From positions 1-64,000 of the forward strand of contig JANWKE010000021.1 of assembly GCA_025451535.1 (NCBI GenBank): a stretch of 64,000 nt of DNA, given 5' to 3'. The DNA comes from Verrucomicrobiia bacterium. Lineage in GTDB: Bacteria > Verrucomicrobiota > Verrucomicrobiia > Limisphaerales > UBA11358. Positions 28,270 to 36,062 of the stretch are shown in pieces. The translations under genes were made by a program, and so were the position numbers. The notes under the pieces were generated by a model. It had not been told where the DNA came from. It saw nothing but the letters and a program-made list of their open reading frames with translations, and ran no database searches. Numbering within the stretch: position 1 is the first letter of the stretch; every line of letters begins with the position of its first letter.

Positions 28270-28908
28270 TCAAGCCGCCATTGATTTTCGCGCGGCCTTT
28301 TCCAGGCCGTAACCGATGCCGCCCAGAACAGCCATAATCGCCCACCCCCAAAGGAATACGGCCAAAAACACGCCTCGCGGCGTTACTGAATGAGGGTGGA
28401 TCATCATGCCCGGCATAAAATCTATGATGAAGAGTTGTATCCAGATAACGCCGCCGGCACAGCAAACCAATCCCATTACCGACCGAATCCAATGATTGCG
28501 GATGGCCGGGAGAAGTTTATGGTTATATCTCCAGCCCACGGCGGTCACGACCAGGGCGGCCAGACCGAGTGCCTGCGCGGTCAAACCGGTTTCGCGGTTG
28601 AAAAGGAAAAGCGAAGTCCACAGTGAAAACAGGAACGCGACGGTGACGCAAGCGGCCCCCGTTAATTTCACCAGCCGGGTCTCCAGGGTGTCTCCAATTT
28701 TCCTGAATTCCCTTTTAAGCTCGGAAGCCTGGCCGATTTTTTTCATGGCCGTTTCAAAGGCTTGCGGCGGGTTTGAGTTGGTCTGAGTCAGGTGTTCAAT
28801 TTCCTCGCGCAGGTGAATTTCCAGTTCATCGAGTGGCACAGGCGCTTGGAGGCCGGCGGCCAGCATTTGCTGGCGCCAATCCGCAATCGATTGCTCGAGA
28901 TTAAACAT
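28270..28908 (-). CDS. Membrane protein with N-terminal 'permease prefix'-like domain, paralog 3
   Basis: MFNLEQSIADWRQQMLAAGLQAPVPLDELEIHLREEIEHLTQTNSNPPQAFETAMKKIGQASELKREFRKI. Confidence 0.75.
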   Translation of the reverse strand: MFNLEQSIADWRQQMLAAGLQAPVPLDELEIHLREEIEHLTQTNSNPPQAFETAMKKIGQASELKREFRKIGDTLETRLVKLTGAACVTVAFLFSLWTSLFLFNRETGLTAQALGLAALVVTAVGWRYNHKLLPAIRNHWIRSVMGLVCCAGGVIWIQLFIIDFMPGMMIHPHSVTPRGVFLAVFLWGWAIMAVLGGIGYGLEKAARKSMAA

Positions 28909-28923
28909 GCCGTTCATTTGGTT

Positions 28924-29562
28924 TTACGAAATGGCCATCGCGGTTTGCCTGCGAGCGACGTCGCTAAATCCATAACCGATGTTGGCAAGCACGGCCGCCG
29001 GCATCATCAACCAAAGGACGGTCACAACCAACTGGCCTTCAGTCAGGTTCAACTGCGGCAGAATAAAATTCATAAAGACGCCCGCGCAAATTATCCAGGC
29101 AACGATGCCCCCGCCCTGAATCGTCATCCTCAGCTTTCTGCTCCGGACCAGGGGAAGGTGCTTGTGAAAATGCGGCGCGCTCCAGATAAACAGGGCTGTC
29201 AATGTAACCGCGGCGAATCCCAATATCCGTAGTGCCGGACTCATTTCAATCTTCAGGAGGCGGTAGAGACACATCGCCGAATAAAAGGCAGGGAAAATGA
29301 CAAAATAAATACACATAAATTTTTGTTTCCGCTCTTCCGCGGTTCTGCCGATTTTTTTGAACTCATTTTCAAGGGCGTGGGCCTGTCCAATCTGTTGCAT
29401 GGCAGCGTCGAAAGCTTTCTGTGCGCTTGATCCTGATTTCGTCTGCCGCTCGATTTCGTCGCGCAGATGGCTTTCCAGTTCCTCGAGCGGCACGGGAGTT
29501 TGGATGCCGGCGGCCAGCATCTGCCGCCGCCAGTCTGCAATCGATTGTTCGAGATTGAACAT
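28924..29562 (-). CDS. Membrane protein with N-terminal 'permease prefix'-like domain, paralog 2
   Basis: MFNLEQSIADWRRQMLAAGIQTPVPLEELESHLRDEIERQTKSGSSAQKAFDAAMQQIGQAHALENEFKKI. Confidence 0.75.
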   Translation of the reverse strand: MFNLEQSIADWRRQMLAAGIQTPVPLEELESHLRDEIERQTKSGSSAQKAFDAAMQQIGQAHALENEFKKIGRTAEERKQKFMCIYFVIFPAFYSAMCLYRLLKIEMSPALRILGFAAVTLTALFIWSAPHFHKHLPLVRSRKLRMTIQGGGIVAWIICAGVFMNFILPQLNLTEGQLVVTVLWLMMPAAVLANIGYGFSDVARRQTAMAIS

Positions 29563-29568
29563 ATTTTT

Positions 29569-30204
29569 CTAATTCAATCTTTTTATCCCCCATTTTTCCC
29601 TTTCGTGTTCGCTCATCGCCAGACCAACGCCAGCACAAAACAGCACGGTCAGCAGCAAAAATGTCCAGAGTACAGTCGGCGGGAGAAAGCCTCCGATGCC
29701 GCGCGGCAAAACCACATCGCAAATGAATGGCGGAACGGCAAACCCACAGGCAATGACCGCCAGGCTCACGGCCAACCGCTTTCGTGCGTCGGCGATCACC
29801 GGCAGGAAGGGAACGATGTATCTCCAGCGGCACGCAACCACGAGGCTGGATATCATGGCAGCCGAGGCGGTTGCCCGATCGCTCCATTTTGTATAACACA
29901 AAACAACCGTGGCCGTGCCCAGCAGCGTGATGAAGCCGACGAACATCGCGCAAACCGCGATCATCGATTTTTCCGCCATGGATGAAGCGCCGATTTTTTT
30001 AAACTCGCTGTTCAGGGCGCGGGCTTTTCCGACGTGTTCAGCGGAAATTTCAAATGCGTGCTGTACCTCCAAACCTGTTTTTCTCCGATGTTCGATTTCC
30101 TCGCGCAGATGATTTTCCAGTTCTTCCAGCGGTAAGGGCGCCCGGATGCCGGCCGCCAGCATTTGTTTCCGCCAATCGGCGATCGCTTTTTCCAGGTCAA
30201 ACAT
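29569..30204 (-). CDS. Membrane protein with N-terminal 'permease prefix'-like domain, paralog 1
   Basis: MFDLEKAIADWRKQMLAAGIRAPLPLEELENHLREEIEHRRKTGLEVQHAFEISAEHVGKARALNSEFKKI. Confidence 0.75.
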   Translation of the reverse strand: MFDLEKAIADWRKQMLAAGIRAPLPLEELENHLREEIEHRRKTGLEVQHAFEISAEHVGKARALNSEFKKIGASSMAEKSMIAVCAMFVGFITLLGTATVVLCYTKWSDRATASAAMISSLVVACRWRYIVPFLPVIADARKRLAVSLAVIACGFAVPPFICDVVLPRGIGGFLPPTVLWTFLLLTVLFCAGVGLAMSEHEREKWGIKRLN

Positions 30205-30236
30205 ATCGTTCCTTTGCAATTAACCCTCAACCGTTC

Positions 30237-30569
30237 CTAAACAAATTGCTCCTTTTGCAGGCCGGCCAGGACGGAGTGGACCAATGACCATTGTTCGTGA
30301 TGTTTAACCATCGCGGTTTTCCCGTCCTTCTTGAGCGAATAATACTTCCGCTTGCGTCCGGTCTCGCTTTCTCCCCAGCGTGACTTGATCCAACCCTTGT
30401 TTTCCATCCGGTGCAACACCGGGTACAGCATCCCGTCGGTCCATTGCAGTTTGCCGCCGGAGCGCGCCTTGACCTCCTGAATGATGGCGTAACCGTAGCT
30501 CTCGCCTTTGGACAACAGCGACAAAATCATCGGTTCCGCCGACGCCGCGACCAGTTCTTTTCGAATCAT
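30237..30569 (-). CDS. PadR family transcriptional regulator
   Basis: MILSLLSKGESYGYAIIQEVKARSGGKLQWTDGMLYPVLHRMENKGWIKSRWGESETGRKRKYYSLKKDG. Confidence 0.95.
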   Translation of the reverse strand: MIRKELVAASAEPMILSLLSKGESYGYAIIQEVKARSGGKLQWTDGMLYPVLHRMENKGWIKSRWGESETGRKRKYYSLKKDGKTAMVKHHEQWSLVHSVLAGLQKEQFV

Positions 30570-30578
30570 AGGAGCACG

Positions 30579-30599
30579 ATACATAGAGATTATATGTAT
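30579..30599. promoter_or_regulatory. Candidate PadR operator ATACATA-n7-TATGTAT
   Basis: Perfect 7-bp inverted arms just upstream of padR ATG (30569, minus strand). Confidence 0.6.
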
Positions 30600-30665
30600 G
30601 TCAAGCCATAAATTGACAGAAAAGAAATTCGTGCCAATGCGTGAATTTCATGCCTGTATGGAGGC

Positions 30666-31073
30666 ATGATTGTTCAAGTTGCCGTTCTTTGCGATGCCGC
30701 GACCCAGGACAGCAGCAGCAAACTCAACGTCCTCGGCGCGTTTGACACGATTTTCGCGGCGCAGATGCCGGCGGTGCAATTGCAATGCGCCGTGGCCTTG
30801 CGCGCCACTTTTGCCGCCGATGACGAAGGCCAGCATAAACTCGCCCTGAATTTCATCAACGCCGACGGTCGATCCATCATGCCGCCCATCGAAATACCCC
30901 TGGCCGTCAGATTGCCGGAGGATACGCACTTCATCTCCCTCAATTTCGTCGTGAACATCCAGCAACTACAATTCCCCGCAGCCGGCCTGTATTCGGTGGA
31001 CATCCGGCTGGATGGCAAATCCCAGGCGAGCATTCCCTTGCAGGTCAAACTGATTTCGCGCGCCGCAGTGTAA
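30666..31073 (+). CDS. Conserved hypothetical protein (DUF6941-like)
   Basis: VAVLCDAATQDSSSKLNVLGAFDTIFAAQMPAVQLQCAVALR...; family name from memory. Confidence 0.6.
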   Translation: MIVQVAVLCDAATQDSSSKLNVLGAFDTIFAAQMPAVQLQCAVALRATFAADDEGQHKLALNFINADGRSIMPPIEIPLAVRLPEDTHFISLNFVVNIQQLQFPAAGLYSVDIRLDGKSQASIPLQVKLISRAAV

Positions 31074-31140
31074 GGAGCGCGGACAGCTTGTCCGCGATTC
31101 CCCAGTCAACGTGGTCACGCGGACAGGCTGTCCGCACTCC
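31074..31140. repeat. REP/BIME-like element: two palindromes GCGGACAGCTTGTCCGC and GCGGACAGGCTGTCCGC in inverted GGAGYGCGGACAG frame
   Basis: Sequence palindromes between DUF6941-like gene and purC. Confidence 0.8.
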
Positions 31141-31191
31141 AATGGCGACTTTGAACCTTGAACTTTTAACTTTGAACTTAATAATTCCCGC

Positions 31192-32124
31192 ATGGCAAAC
31201 GAACCAATCCTGCAACTCGACTTACCCGGTATTAAAAAACTCCGCAGCGGCAAGGTCCGCGATATCTTCGACCTCGGCGACGCCCTGTTGCTCGTCGCCA
31301 GCGACCGCATCTCCGCCTTCGATGTCATCATGCCCAACGGCATCCCGCGCAAAGGGGAGGTGCTCACCCAGATCTCGCATTTCTGGTTCGAGAAATTTGC
31401 GTCGCTCGTGCCGAACCACCTGCTCGCCCAGGCAAACGATCCGCTGCCGAAAAATCTGCAGCCCTTTGCCTCGCAACTCGCGCGTCGCTCGATGATAGTA
31501 AAAAAAGCCAGGCCCTTGGCCATCGAGTGCATCGTGCGCGGCTACCTGTCCGGCTCCGGCTGGAAGGAATACAAGCAATCGCAGACCGTTTGCGGTATCC
31601 AGTTGCCCGCCGGCCTGACTGAATCCGCCGAATTGCCCGAGCCAATTTTCACACCATCCACCAAGGCCGAGGCCGGCCATGACGAAAACATCTCGTTTGC
31701 GCAGGCGCAGAAAATCGTCGGCAACGAACTTGCCACCCAGGCACGCGATTTGAGCCTGAAGATTTACAGGGCCGGGCGTGATTACGCCCGCCAACGCGGC
31801 ATCATCATCGCCGACACCAAGTTCGAGTTCGGTCTGAGTGGCGGCGACGCCCCGTCGCCAAGTGGCGGCGGCGCCTCGCCGCAGGGCAAGCTCATTCTGA
31901 TTGACGAAGTGATGACGCCGGATTCCTCGCGTTTCTGGCCGGCCGACCAGTATCAGCCGGGCCGCGGCCAGCCCAGCTTCGACAAGCAATTCGTCCGCGA
32001 CTACCTGGAAACACTCGATTGGAACAAGACCCCGCCCGGCCCGAAATTGCCGGACGATGTCGTCGCCAAAACCAGCGCGAAATACCTGGAGGCATACGAA
32101 CGGCTGACGGGGAAGAAACTTTGA
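31192..32124 (+). CDS. purC: Phosphoribosylaminoimidazole-succinocarboxamide synthase
   Basis: [46 protein letters not shown]...[10 protein letters not shown]...[22 protein letters not shown]. Confidence 0.97.
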   Translation: MANEPILQLDLPGIKKLRSGKVRDIFDLGDALLLVASDRISAFDVIMPNGIPRKGEVLTQISHFWFEKFASLVPNHLLAQANDPLPKNLQPFASQLARRSMIVKKARPLAIECIVRGYLSGSGWKEYKQSQTVCGIQLPAGLTESAELPEPIFTPSTKAEAGHDENISFAQAQKIVGNELATQARDLSLKIYRAGRDYARQRGIIIADTKFEFGLSGGDAPSPSGGGASPQGKLILIDEVMTPDSSRFWPADQYQPGRGQPSFDKQFVRDYLETLDWNKTPPGPKLPDDVVAKTSAKYLEAYERLTGKKL

Positions 32125-32202
32125 ATTGAGACGAAGGCCGTACGAAAATCCCTGGCCTTGTCCGCTTGACGCCTATAACGCCAAGCGTTATACTTACTGC
32201 AC

Positions 32203-32484
32203 ATGATCCGCAGCTTCGCCTGCCATGAGACGGAAAAGCTGTTTAATGACGAATCTTCCCGGCGGTTGCCGGCGCAGATTCAGCGCGCGGCGCGGCGGAA
32301 ATTGCTGCTGTTGCACCAGGCGCGAAACCTGAATGATCTGCGCGTGCCGTACGGCAACCATTTGGAAGCCTTGAAAGATGACCGTAAAGGCCAGCACAGC
32401 ATCCGCGTAAACGACCGGTGGCGGATATGTTTCCGTTGGCAGGGTCAGGACGCGTTTGACGTGGAAATTGTGGACTATCATTGA
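32203..32484 (+). CDS. higB: RelE/HigB-type toxin (plasmid maintenance killer family)
   Basis: MIRSFACHETEKLFNDE...QRAARRKLLLLHQARNLNDLRVPYGNHLEALKDDRKGQHSIRVNDRWRICFRWQGQDAFDVEIVDYH. Confidence 0.95.
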   Translation: MIRSFACHETEKLFNDESSRRLPAQIQRAARRKLLLLHQARNLNDLRVPYGNHLEALKDDRKGQHSIRVNDRWRICFRWQGQDAFDVEIVDYH

Positions 32485-32489
32485 CGACT

Positions 32490-32807
32490 ATGAAAACGAC
32501 CAAACTGGCGCCGATTCATCCGGGGGAAATTCTCCGGGAGGAATTTATGAAGCCGCACGGCTTGTCACAAAACGCGCTGGCGCGGGCGTTAAACGTGCCG
32601 CCGCGCCGCATCAATGAAATCGTCCTGGAAAAGCGCGGCATCACGGCGGACACCGCCCTGCGGCTGGCACGGTATTTCGGCACCAGCGCGGAAATGTGGG
32701 CGGGTTTGCAGGCCGACCACGATTTGCGGTTGGCGCGTTACAAGAGGCAAAAGCAGATCGAGCGCGACGTTGAACCGCTGGCTACATTGGAACCAGCGAT
32801 GGCGTGA
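32490..32807 (+). CDS. higA: HigA-type XRE antitoxin
   Basis: APIHPGEILREEFMKPHGLSQNALARALNVPPRRINEIVLEKRGITADTALRLARYFGTSAEMW. Confidence 0.96.
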   Translation: MKTTKLAPIHPGEILREEFMKPHGLSQNALARALNVPPRRINEIVLEKRGITADTALRLARYFGTSAEMWAGLQADHDLRLARYKRQKQIERDVEPLATLEPAMA

Positions 32808-32810
32808 ATT

Positions 32811-32873
32811 GTCGCTAAAACCAGCGCAAAGTATCTGGACGCGTACGAACGGCTAACAGGTAAGAAGCTGTGA
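32811..32873 (+). pseudogene. Displaced second copy of the purC 3' end ([20 protein letters not shown])
   Basis: 63 nt aligned to purC 32062-32124; 11 differences, all at third codon positions; only one amino acid change (E to D). Confidence 0.88.
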
Positions 32874-32880
32874 CCTCTGA

Positions 32881-33434
32881 ATGATCACAGTCGAACACAT
32901 TGTCGAAAGCTATTATCGGCTCTGCAAACAATGCTTCACGATGAGTGATGTAAAAGTTTGGCAGGGTAACAATCGGCGATTGATTTGTTGGCCGTGAGTT
33001 TGAAGGATGGTGCGCAATATCACGTCGAATGCAGTGTCACACATTGTGAAAATTGGTGTCCTACGCCGGAGAAATTAGAAAAAGAATTCGATCGCAAATT
33101 TTCCGGTGTTCCCCCAGAACGAACGGGCGGAAACACCGACAGCGCAAAGCGCAAACACTACGGCGGCCAAATTTATGCGACATATGAGATATACGGCTTG
33201 CAGTCGGCCAAGATTCGCAGGGTTTGGATTTGCTGGGTTGTCAAAGAATCGCAAAATCTTGACCTGATGTTAAGAAATTTTTTCATCAAAACTGGACAGA
33301 AAATCGAAGTAGTCAGTTTTCGAGATGAAATTTTGCCAGAGCTTCAAAAGGTCATTGGAACGTCAAATTATGATGACGAGGTTTTGAGAACGTTCAGTCT
33401 TCTAAAACAGGCGGATAAACAAAGCGGAAATTAA
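32881..33434 (+). pseudogene. Restriction-endonuclease-fold-like hypothetical gene with apparent single-base frameshift near 32970-32983
   Basis: Frame A from ATG 32881: MITVEHIVESYYRLCKQCFTMSDVKVWQGNNRR; continues in another frame as IDLLAVSLKDGAQYHVECSVTHCENWCP... Confidence 0.6.
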
Positions 33435-33501
33435 ACCCTTTTCCATTGGCAATTATTTGGGAACTCTTCACACCTTCGTGGCTTTGTGCTAAACTGCCAT
33501 C

Positions 33502-34608
33502 ATGCAGGCCGAGCGGTTGATGACAGCACATCGGGGTGCGACGGAAAATCCGGTGAACCGGTTCGAGAAAATCCAGATCGAACCGGATGCCGATCAGCCT
33601 TCATTTCATTCCGACTCGACAAGTTGGAATCCCGACGATGAGTATGGTGGTCGTCCGCAAGGACCGCGGACACAGTTTTTCAAGGACCACAGCCAGACGG
33701 TTATCACCCGCAACGACAGCCCGGACGTCGGCTTCACCGCCAGTCTCAATCCGTATCGCGGCTGCGAGCATGGCTGCATCTATTGTTATGCCAGGCCAAC
33801 GCATGAATATCTCGGCTTCTCCGCCGGTCTCGATTTCGAGAGCAAAATCATGGTCAAGGAGGACGCGCCGGAGTTGCTGCGTCAGGAACTCATGTCACCA
33901 AAGTGGCAGCCGCAGGTCATTTTTATGAGCGGCGTCACGGATTGTTACCAGCCCGTCGAGGCCAAATTGAAGCTGACGCGACGCTGTCTTGAAGTGCTGG
34001 TCGAATTCCGCAACCCGGTCTTCATTATCACCAAGAACCGGCTGGTGACGCGGGATATTGATTTGCTGACCGAGCTGGCACGGCTTCAGGCGGCGGAGGC
34101 CTGGCTGTCCATCACCACACTGGACCCGGAATTGCGCAAGGTCATGGAACCACGCACGGCGCCGCCCGCGGCGCGGTTGGCAGCCATTCGCGAGTTGGCG
34201 CAGGCGGGAATTCGCGTCGGTGTGAACGTCGCGCCGGTCATTCCGGGCCTGACGGACCATGAAATGCCGGCCATTCTCCAGGCCGCAGCAGACGCAGGCG
34301 CAACGGCGGCCGGTTATACCGTAGTCCGTCTGCCGTACGGCGTTGCACCATTGTTTGAGAAATGGCTGACAACGCATTTCCCCGACCGGAGGGAAAAGGT
34401 GCTGAATCGATTGCGTTCGCTGCGCGGCGGAAAATTGAACGATTCGCAATGGGGAACGCGGATGCGTGGCGATGGCCTGTTTGCTGACCAGATCGGGCAG
34501 ATGTTCGAGGTGGCACGGCGCAAGGCCGGGATTCAGGGCCATGGCGGCGAGCTTTCCGCGGCGGCATTTCGTCGTCCCCCTGGCGCGCAGCTTGCGTTAT
34601 TCTCCTGA
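33502..34608 (+). CDS. PA0069-family radical SAM protein
   Basis: SLNPYRGCEHGCIYCYARPTHEYLGFSAGLDFESKIMVKEDAPELLRQEL (CxxxCxxC). Confidence 0.95.
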   Translation: MQAERLMTAHRGATENPVNRFEKIQIEPDADQPSFHSDSTSWNPDDEYGGRPQGPRTQFFKDHSQTVITRNDSPDVGFTASLNPYRGCEHGCIYCYARPTHEYLGFSAGLDFESKIMVKEDAPELLRQELMSPKWQPQVIFMSGVTDCYQPVEAKLKLTRRCLEVLVEFRNPVFIITKNRLVTRDIDLLTELARLQAAEAWLSITTLDPELRKVMEPRTAPPAARLAAIRELAQAGIRVGVNVAPVIPGLTDHEMPAILQAAADAGATAAGYTVVRLPYGVAPLFEKWLTTHFPDRREKVLNRLRSLRGGKLNDSQWGTRMRGDGLFADQIGQMFEVARRKAGIQGHGGELSAAAFRRPPGAQLALFS

Positions 34609-34609
34609 C

Positions 34610-35629
34610 GTGCAAACGCTCGTCGAAGATTTCCTGCAATACCTGCGCCACGAACGCGGCCAGTCGGATAATACGGCGAAAACCTACGCGGCGTTGCTTG
34701 GCAAATTCACCGCCTGGGCGGCGACACAAAATCTCACGGATTGGAAATCGGTCGAGTTGAGGCATCTCATGGCCTTTCTTCGGCATGAACGCGAACGGAA
34801 CTTGCTGCCGATGGGGCGGGCGCGTGTCGGGACGAAGTCAAACGAAGACCAATCCTTACGACCCGTTACCGATCCTGGACAAGGCGACGGCGGCTCGCGG
34901 GTACGCTCGCCCCACCAGACTTCTGCCAAACGTTTGAGCAGCGAGAGTGTCTATCTCGAGATTGCCGCCCTGCGCGCGCTTTACAGGTTCGCCGAGAACG
35001 AACGGCATGTGCCAGTCAACGTTGCAGAAAATTTGTCGTTGCCGCGCCGCTGGAAACGTTTGCCCAAGGCGCTGACGAATGACGAGATTGCGAAGCTGCT
35101 CGCGCCGGAAACGCCCGAAACGCCGGAAAGTTTGCGTGACCAGGCGATTCTGGAACTGGGCTACGCCTCCGGTTTACGCTTGTCCGAGTTGAAAAACCTG
35201 CGGCTGGAGCAGCTCCACCTCGACGCCGGGTTCATCAACGTGATCGGCAAAGGCAACAAGGAACGGGTCGTGCCGGTTGGACGAAAGGCCGTCGAAGCGA
35301 TGAACCATTACCTTGCGGCCGGGCGGCCCAAACTCGTCACGTCCAAATCGCCGGCGAATGTTTTTTTGACCCGGCGCGGGACGCCGTTCGCGTCGGTGAC
35401 CTTGTGGTTGCGGATCAAGCACCGGGTGCTGCGGGCCGGGGTTTCCCGCAACATCACACCGCACATGTTACGGCACAGCTTCGGCACCCATTTACTCGAG
35501 CATGGGGCGGATTTACGGGTGATTCAGGAGCTGCTCGGCCATGCGAACATCAGTACGACGGAGATTTACACCCACGTGACGGGAAACCGGCTGCGGGACA
35601 TCCATCGGAAATTTCACCCACGGGCTTAG
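34610..35629 (+). CDS. XerC/XerD-type tyrosine recombinase with in-frame repeat-derived insertion (~34811-34925); GTG start
   Basis: LELGYASGLRLSELKNLRLEQL; HMLRHSFGTHLLEHGADLRVIQELLGHANISTTEIYTHV. Confidence 0.95.
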   Translation: MQTLVEDFLQYLRHERGQSDNTAKTYAALLGKFTAWAATQNLTDWKSVELRHLMAFLRHERERNLLPMGRARVGTKSNEDQSLRPVTDPGQGDGGSRVRSPHQTSAKRLSSESVYLEIAALRALYRFAENERHVPVNVAENLSLPRRWKRLPKALTNDEIAKLLAPETPETPESLRDQAILELGYASGLRLSELKNLRLEQLHLDAGFINVIGKGNKERVVPVGRKAVEAMNHYLAAGRPKLVTSKSPANVFLTRRGTPFASVTLWLRIKHRVLRAGVSRNITPHMLRHSFGTHLLEHGADLRVIQELLGHANISTTEIYTHVTGNRLRDIHRKFHPRA

Positions 35630-35640
35630 ACTCTGAACTT

Positions 35641-35705
35641 TCGGAGGGGCGAGTGACACGAGCCTCCATGATGAGATCGGGGCCTCGTATGACCCGGCCC
35701 TCCGA
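35641..35705. repeat. Inverted repeat TCGGAGGGGCGAGTGACACGAGCC ... GGCCTCGTATGACCCGGCCCTCCGA
   Basis: Roughly 25-nt imperfect complementary arms between convergent recombinase and ferredoxin genes. Confidence 0.75.
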
Positions 35706-35719
35706 TCGGGAAAAGATCA

Positions 35720-35953
35720 TTACGCCCCGTTGTCGCCGATGGCTTCGACCGGGCAGCCTTCCTTGGCTTCCTTGCAGCGCGTCTCTTCTTCGGGTGAGGA
35801 GGGTTGTTTATAGACGAACGAGTAGCCGCCGTCGTCGTTCCGCTTGAAATTGTCCGGCGCCGTCTCGCGGCACAGGTCGCAGTCAATGCACTGGTTGTCC
35901 ACGTAATATTTGCCGGGGACATTTTCCGGATATTTATTAGCCACGTCTGCCAT
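35720..35953 (-). CDS. Ferredoxin (4Fe-4S)
   Basis: YYVDNQCIDCDLCRETAPDNF...CKEAKEGCPVEAIGDNGA. Confidence 0.94.
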   Translation of the reverse strand: MADVANKYPENVPGKYYVDNQCIDCDLCRETAPDNFKRNDDGGYSFVYKQPSSPEEETRCKEAKEGCPVEAIGDNGA

Positions 35954-36062
35954 AAATTTTGTTCATGAAATATGACCGCCGCGGCGCGCGCTGGCAAGTC
36001 CTTTTGCCGATTAGAATCAGCTCAGGCCGAATAAAAACTTTTAATCGCGCCGCCTGATAAGT

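Noticed and set aside
34610-35629. Xer-type recombinase as evidence of an integrative element spanning purC-pyk
   Set aside because: No attachment sites, tRNA or further mobile genes seen; it resembles a housekeeping XerC/D.
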